Of a stretch of DNA of 9,689 bases, positions 6,038-9,689 are shown in pieces; within the stretch, counting starts at the first letter, position 1, and every line of letters starts with the position of its first letter. The stretch is from Porphyromonadaceae bacterium UBA7180 (GTDB taxonomy: Bacteria; Bacteroidota; Bacteroidia; Bacteroidales; Muribaculaceae): NCBI GenBank assembly GCA_002491165.1, contig DKVK01000036.1, forward strand, positions 7,366 through 17,054, in the 5' to 3' direction. A program made the position numbers and the translations under genes. The notes under the pieces were generated by a model. That model worked only from the letters and a program-made list of their open reading frames with translations. It ran no database searches and was not told where the DNA came from.

Positions 6038-7444
6038 ATGCTGTTCAACTCGCTTCAGTTTCTCGTTTTCTTCCCACTTGTGGTGCTGCTCTACTGGATC
6101 ATGCCGCACAAATGGCGTAACCCTATGCTGCTGATTGCCAGTTATTATTTCTACATGAACTGGGAGCCGGTATATGCGCTGCTGATACTTCTCTCATCAG
6201 CGACGACTTACGGTTGCGCCCTGGTGATAGGGAACGGGAAATACCGTAAGACGTCGTTGGCGCTATGCCTTATAATAAATTTCGGGATTCTCTTCCTATA
6301 CAAATACGCCAACTTCTTCAATGCCACGGTGACCGACCTGTTGTCCCTTGCCGGGATAAAGATGTATGTGCCGCAGTTCACGCTACTGCTGCCTGTGGGT
6401 ATCTCCTTCTATACTTTCCAGGCCATCGGGTATATGCTCGACGTCTACCGAGGCACGATAAAGCCGGAACGTAACTTCTTCACCTATGCGCTTTTCGTGT
6501 CGTTTTTCCCGCAACTTGTGGCCGGTCCCATCGAACGTGCCAAGAACCTGTTGCCGCAGTTCCACGAGACGCACCGTTTCAGTACACAAGCGCTTATGGC
6601 GGGACTGAATATGATGGTGTGGGGATATTTCATGAAGCTCTGCATAGCCGAAAACGTGGCCCCTTACGTCGATGCGGTCTTCAATAACATAGACATGCAC
6701 AACGGCAAGAGCATCTGGCTGGCCTCCTTCTTCTTCGCCTTCCAGATATTCTGTGATTTCGGCGGCTATTCGCTGATAGCCATCGGCGCGGCCAAGTGCA
6801 TGGGCTTCACCCTGATGCAGAATTTCCGGCAGCCGTATCTGGCGCGCGACGTCAAGGATGTGTGGCGCCGCTGGCACATAAGCCTCACCACCTGGTTCAC
6901 AGATTATGTCTACAAGCCGTTGGGCGGTAGCCGCTGTTCACAGGCAAAGCACCACCGCAACATCATGATTACGTTCCTGACGAGCGGCCTGTGGCACGGC
7001 GCCGCATGGACCTTCGTGGTGTGGGGAGGATATTTCGGGCTGCTGCAGGTGTTGCTTATCCTCAAGCAGAAGTATCTGCCGTTCCGTCTTCCGTGGCGCC
7101 GCGTGGGTGTCTTCTTTTCGATGTTGCTGACCTTCCTGGCCTGGGTACTGGGATTCATGGTTTTCCGTGCCAACTCCCTGCGGGATGCCGCCACGGCCCT
7201 GACTAAAATGGCACATCCCGAAGGTATGCTCTTCAACGGCGAAGGGAAACCCGCCATCGCCCTCTCGCTGCTGCTCATCGCCCTCCTCATGGCGCGGGAA
7301 ATACGCAACGAGCGGGGATGGGGCATAGCCCTGACTTCCAACAAGAATGTCTATGTCAGCGCCATATCCACGGCGGTGCTGGTGATTGTAATACTGCTGT
7401 GCGCACATTTCCAGAGCGGCCAGTTCATTTATTTCCAGTTCTAA
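6038..7444 (+). CDS. MBOAT-family membrane O-acyltransferase (AlgI/DltB-like)
   Basis: A 468-residue polytopic inner-membrane protein of the MBOAT family. Such proteins pass an acyl group, usually acetyl, from the cytoplasm across the membrane toward an extracytoplasmic acceptor. Hallmarks in order are the N-terminus 'MLFNSLQFLVFFPLVVLLY', 'FFPQLVAGPIERAKNLLPQF' (156-175), 'DFGGYSLIAIGAAKCMGF' (240-257), 'WRRWHISLTTWFTDYVYKPL' (276-295) with conserved H280, and 'LTSGLWHGAAWTFVVWG' (314-330) with H320, the residue corresponding to the essential His of AlgI. The protein ends in 'FIYFQF', as many relatives do. It is full length. The next gene, 12 bp downstream, is an SGNH protein, the usual partner type. 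The acyl group and acceptor are not shown by sequence. Family call firm, substrate unknown. Confidence 0.95.
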   Translation: MLFNSLQFLVFFPLVVLLYWIMPHKWRNPMLLIASYYFYMNWEPVYALLILLSSATTYGCALVIGNGKYRKTSLALCLIINFGILFLYKYANFFNATVTDLLSLAGIKMYVPQFTLLLPVGISFYTFQAIGYMLDVYRGTIKPERNFFTYALFVSFFPQLVAGPIERAKNLLPQFHETHRFSTQALMAGLNMMVWGYFMKLCIAENVAPYVDAVFNNIDMHNGKSIWLASFFFAFQIFCDFGGYSLIAIGAAKCMGFTLMQNFRQPYLARDVKDVWRRWHISLTTWFTDYVYKPLGGSRCSQAKHHRNIMITFLTSGLWHGAAWTFVVWGGYFGLLQVLLILKQKYLPFRLPWRRVGVFFSMLLTFLAWVLGFMVFRANSLRDAATALTKMAHPEGMLFNGEGKPAIALSLLLIALLMAREIRNERGWGIALTSNKNVYVSAISTAVLVIVILLCAHFQSGQFIYFQF

Positions 7445-7456
7445 GATTGCAGAAAG

Positions 7457-8356
7457 ATGAAAAAGCTAATAATTTGGTTTATGGTTATTGTAGCTGTGAT
7501 TCTGGCGCTGGACATGGCTTTAGGGTTCCTCTTCAGGAAATATATGGACAGCCACACGCTCCCGGGCGATTACGAGATGGCCGACCATGTGCTGCGCGGT
7601 TTCGACGAGGATGCTGTGGTGCTGGGCAGCAGCGTGGCGCTTAACAGCATAAACGCCCGCACGCTCCAGGACTCCATCGGAGTCACCGTCTTCAACGGTG
7701 GCGCCAATGGCCAGACCTTCCCCTTCTATCTGACCATGCTGAAAGCAGTCACGCAGCAAAAGACACCCCGCAAAGTGATTCTGTGCCTTACTCCCGAAAA
7801 CCTTGACGGAACCGGCATCGGCGGCCGCTACAATTTCCTCGCCCCTTACTACGGCCGGGGAATGGCAGACATAGACCGGCGCATGGAGAACGATGACTGG
7901 AGGGAACGCCTCTTCCTGAAAAGCAATTTCTATCGCCTTAACAGGATATGGTTCCGCATCCTGCTCTACAATTTCATATCGGCGGGAATAAAGGGGGAGA
8001 ACGGTACGATAGTGAAACCAATCCCCCCTTCGTTCCCTCCGCGAAGGGCATTTCAGGGCGATTTCAGCATGAGTGCCGAGCGGCGGAAAGATTTCGAGGA
8101 GTTCCTCAAAATATGCCGCGACAAGGGCATAGACCTTACCGTCATCTTTACTCCCCAATACGTTGAAAAGCCACCTCTGCGTCTTTCTGCCGCAAAAGAG
8201 GTCGAACAGCTTTGTCACCGCTATGGAGCGCGCTTCTTCGACGACACGCTGATGCAGCCTTTCAATTCGGACAGCACTCTCTTTTATGACGATGTGCATG
8301 TCAACCTAAACGGTACCAAGATTTACACCGACACTATAATTCCACGATTCAGATGA
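7457..8356 (+). CDS. Membrane-anchored SGNH-like acyltransferase partner (DltD/AlgJ-like)
   Basis: A 299-residue protein with one N-terminal membrane helix (about 4-25) and a predicted periplasmic domain. SGNH-fold signatures are visible: 'AVVLGSSVALNSIN' (53-66), where alignment with the GDS motif puts the nucleophile at S59; 'FNGGANGQ' (79-86) as the glycine block; and 'YDDVHVNLNGTKIYTD' (277-292), whose D278-x-x-H281 would complete the triad. This arrangement resembles DltD, AlgJ/AlgX and related proteins that accept acyl groups from an MBOAT partner and transfer them to a polymer. It lies 12 bp after the MBOAT gene, and its TGA overlaps the next ATG (ATGA). 'AGAAAG' just before the ATG may aid initiation. 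The family match is by motif, since the middle part is too divergent to recognise. Role inferred from fold and context. Confidence 0.78.
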   Translation: MKKLIIWFMVIVAVILALDMALGFLFRKYMDSHTLPGDYEMADHVLRGFDEDAVVLGSSVALNSINARTLQDSIGVTVFNGGANGQTFPFYLTMLKAVTQQKTPRKVILCLTPENLDGTGIGGRYNFLAPYYGRGMADIDRRMENDDWRERLFLKSNFYRLNRIWFRILLYNFISAGIKGENGTIVKPIPPSFPPRRAFQGDFSMSAERRKDFEEFLKICRDKGIDLTVIFTPQYVEKPPLRLSAAKEVEQLCHRYGARFFDDTLMQPFNSDSTLFYDDVHVNLNGTKIYTDTIIPRFR

Positions 8357-8931
8357 CTAAATACCTGAAATACTTATTCATACTTCTTATTGCCGCAATA
8401 TCCCCTGCGTGCGAGGACAAGGAGGCCGACACTACCCTTGATTTCATAGGCGATTCACTCGTAGCCCGCTGGGATCTCCCGGCATATTTCCCGTCACGGA
8501 TGGTTGAAAACTATGGGAAAAGCGGCGCCACCATCGGTTATCTGGAGCAATATGCCGGCTATTTCGTCGGCCGCATTGTCGTGATAGAAATAGGAACCAA
8601 CGATTCCTGGCAGATGGCTCCGCAGCATGTAGAGGCTTACTCGCGCCGCTACATCGAGGCGGTCATCGGACTCGGTGCCAAGAAAGTGTATCTCTTTTCG
8701 GTACTTCCGCGGGATTTAAAAAATGACGCGCCGGATACAAACCGCAATATCCTGAATTTCAACGCAATCATTAAGCAAAAGGTGAAAGAATACCCGCAGA
8801 TAACATATCTCGATGTGTATCCCGGTTTTCTGATCGACGGCAAACCGAATCCCGGCCTGTATAACGACCGCTTGCATCTCTCCCCTGCCGGCTACGAGAT
8901 ACTTTCCGCCGCCCTTGACAAAGCGCTATGA
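8353..8931 (+). CDS. GDSL/SGNH-family lipoprotein hydrolase
   Basis: A 192-residue GDSL/SGNH esterase-type protein. Block I is 'DFIGDSLVARW' (30-40) with nucleophile S35, block II is 'NYGKSGAT' (53-60), block III is 'EIGTND' (79-84) with G81 and N83, and block V is 'YNDRLHLSPAGY' (170-181) with the D172/H175 pair. All catalytic positions are present, so activity is likely. The N-terminus is a short hydrophobic signal ending in 'ISPAC', with C20 the probable lipidated residue. The lipobox is not canonical. C20 is followed by E-D-K-E-A-D, similar to the acidic export signal that sends Bacteroidetes lipoproteins to the cell surface. It overlaps the preceding SGNH gene by 4 bp. It may remove or edit acyl groups that the upstream pair adds, but could instead act on peptidoglycan or dietary glycans. 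Confidence 0.88.
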   Translation: MTKYLKYLFILLIAAISPACEDKEADTTLDFIGDSLVARWDLPAYFPSRMVENYGKSGATIGYLEQYAGYFVGRIVVIEIGTNDSWQMAPQHVEAYSRRYIEAVIGLGAKKVYLFSVLPRDLKNDAPDTNRNILNFNAIIKQKVKEYPQITYLDVYPGFLIDGKPNPGLYNDRLHLSPAGYEILSAALDKAL

Positions 8932-8989
8932 CAAACGCGCCTCCGAAGCAATCACATAACAAAACAACCTGAAATTGACCACCGGGACA

Positions 8990-9583
8990 ATGAAAAATAG
9001 ACTTCTTATTACCCTCGTATTCTTATCCTCCGCCCTTGCCGCTTTCTGCCAGTTCGGCGTAGGCGTTCGCGATTCCCGTTTCATTTACGGAGATTTCACT
9101 TTCCGCCGCCATTGGACCGTGAAACTTGAAGAAAGTGTTTTCCCCGAAAAAATAGGGTTACAGTATCTGCGTGCATACGCCGGTTACCAGGGGGACTGGA
9201 AATCGCTCGACTACGACGCGCAGGCCTACTTCGGCGCCTGCTACAACGGCGATTACCACAGCTACGGCCTGCTTGCCTCGGCAAGATACACGCTCTTCGA
9301 CCGTGTAATGATAGACGGCAAAATCAATCCGCATTATGATTCCGGCTACGGCTACAAGACCTGCTTCTACGCCGGTGCCGGGGTGAAAATTACGAAAAAC
9401 ATCGACGTGCTGGCCGGATACACCACCATTCCGGAATATCGCATGAGCGAAAAGCGCGTACACGCCGGTTTCGACTTCCATGTCAACAGGCTTTCCGTGC
9501 AACCGATGCTCTCCATCGAGACTTCCGGCGACCGCAACGCCAAGACGCTGCGTACCCTCGTCGGCTTCCGCTATGAGTTCTGA
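8990..9583 (+). CDS. Small predicted outer-membrane beta-barrel protein
   Basis: A 197-residue hypothetical protein. I start it at ATG 8990 rather than the upstream in-frame TTG at 8975, because the ATG places a clean signal peptide at the N-terminus: MKNR, a hydrophobic core, and a likely cleavage after 'AAFCQ' near residue 21. The rest alternates aromatic and polar residues in short strands ('LRAYAGYQGDW', 'DAQAYFGACYNGDY', 'GLLASARYTLFD', 'FYAGAGVKITKNIDVLAGY') and ends in 'LVGFRYEF' with a terminal Phe, as do many outer-membrane barrels. Perhaps eight strands could fit. It follows the GDSL gene by 58 bp with no visible terminator between, so it is probably in the same operon. I do not recognise a named family. 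Confidence 0.75.
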   Translation: MKNRLLITLVFLSSALAAFCQFGVGVRDSRFIYGDFTFRRHWTVKLEESVFPEKIGLQYLRAYAGYQGDWKSLDYDAQAYFGACYNGDYHSYGLLASARYTLFDRVMIDGKINPHYDSGYGYKTCFYAGAGVKITKNIDVLAGYTTIPEYRMSEKRVHAGFDFHVNRLSVQPMLSIETSGDRNAKTLRTLVGFRYEF

Positions 9584-9591
9584 AATTGGTT

Positions 9592-9625
9592 GGGAGGCCG
9601 AATTATATGGAAGGTAGGCCTCTTC
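9592..9625 (+). terminator. Possible weak terminator after the acyltransferase operon
   Basis: GAGGCC (9594-9599) pairs with GGCCTC (9617-9622), extendable by two G-U pairs, around a 17-base loop, 10 bp after the stop codon. There is no proper U-tract, only TTCCCC, so termination here is uncertain. I see no gene in the remaining bases to the window end. Confidence 0.3.
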
Positions 9626-9689
9626 CCCGGTCTGCTGTAGTGTTGTAATTTCAGCTTATCTGGTCATTAAACCATAAAACAACAGCCGA

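Noticed and set aside
6910..7408. Minus-strand frames of 144 and 156 codons opposite the MBOAT gene
   Set aside because: They overlap each other in different frames and sit opposite the most conserved part of the MBOAT gene.
8975..8989. Upstream TTG start for the last gene
   Set aside because: It adds five non-hydrophobic residues before a standard MKNR signal peptide; ATG at 8990 is the better start.
1..9689. CRISPR array, tRNA or rRNA genes
   Set aside because: The repeats near 559-635 are 11 bp with no spacers of uniform length, and no cloverleaf or rRNA sequence was recognised by eye on either strand.

Overview
The window looks like a piece of a Bacteroidales chromosome. The evidence is a large secreted protein with a type IX secretion (T9SS)-type C-terminal tail, TAnnTTTG promoter elements, AT-rich leaders without strong Shine-Dalgarno sites, a lipoprotein with acidic residues after the lipid-bearing cysteine, and an MBOAT protein of a type common in gut Bacteroidales. 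The family cannot be fixed from sequence alone. A Muribaculaceae- or Barnesiella-like organism is my guess.

Region 1 (1-566) is a scar. The C-terminal half of the effector domain of a Crp/Fnr-type regulator runs out of frame into an internal piece of an IS630-family transposase. Neither gene is complete.

Region 2 (567-1025) is an AT-rich, non-coding, repeat-rich stretch. It holds an array of degenerate 11-bp units, five copies of the octamer TTATTGAC/GTCAATAA, and several 9-mers one base away from a DnaA box. It ends in about 65 bp that are almost purely A/T, just before nadA. This is the least explained DNA in the window. It could be an origin-like region, an operator array, or the remains of a mobile element.

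Region 3 (1026-5878) has three tightly spaced genes on the + strand: nadA (quinolinate synthase, NAD biosynthesis), a SpoU/TrmH-family RNA 2'-O-methyltransferase, and a 1113-residue secreted protein built from two similar ~500-residue modules (Fn3-like domains plus a jelly-roll-like domain) and a T9SS tail. The last two overlap by ATGA. A perfect 13-bp-stem hairpin ends the unit.

Region 4 (6038-9583) is a second + strand operon preceded by a TAnnTTTG promoter element. It encodes an MBOAT O-acyltransferase, a membrane-anchored DltD/AlgJ-like SGNH protein, a GDSL/SGNH lipoprotein hydrolase overlapping it by ATGA, and a small predicted outer-membrane beta-barrel protein. Together these could form an envelope-spanning system that adds acyl groups to an extracytoplasmic glycan and removes or edits them. 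The substrate is unknown. This locus is the best candidate for an undescribed functional system here.
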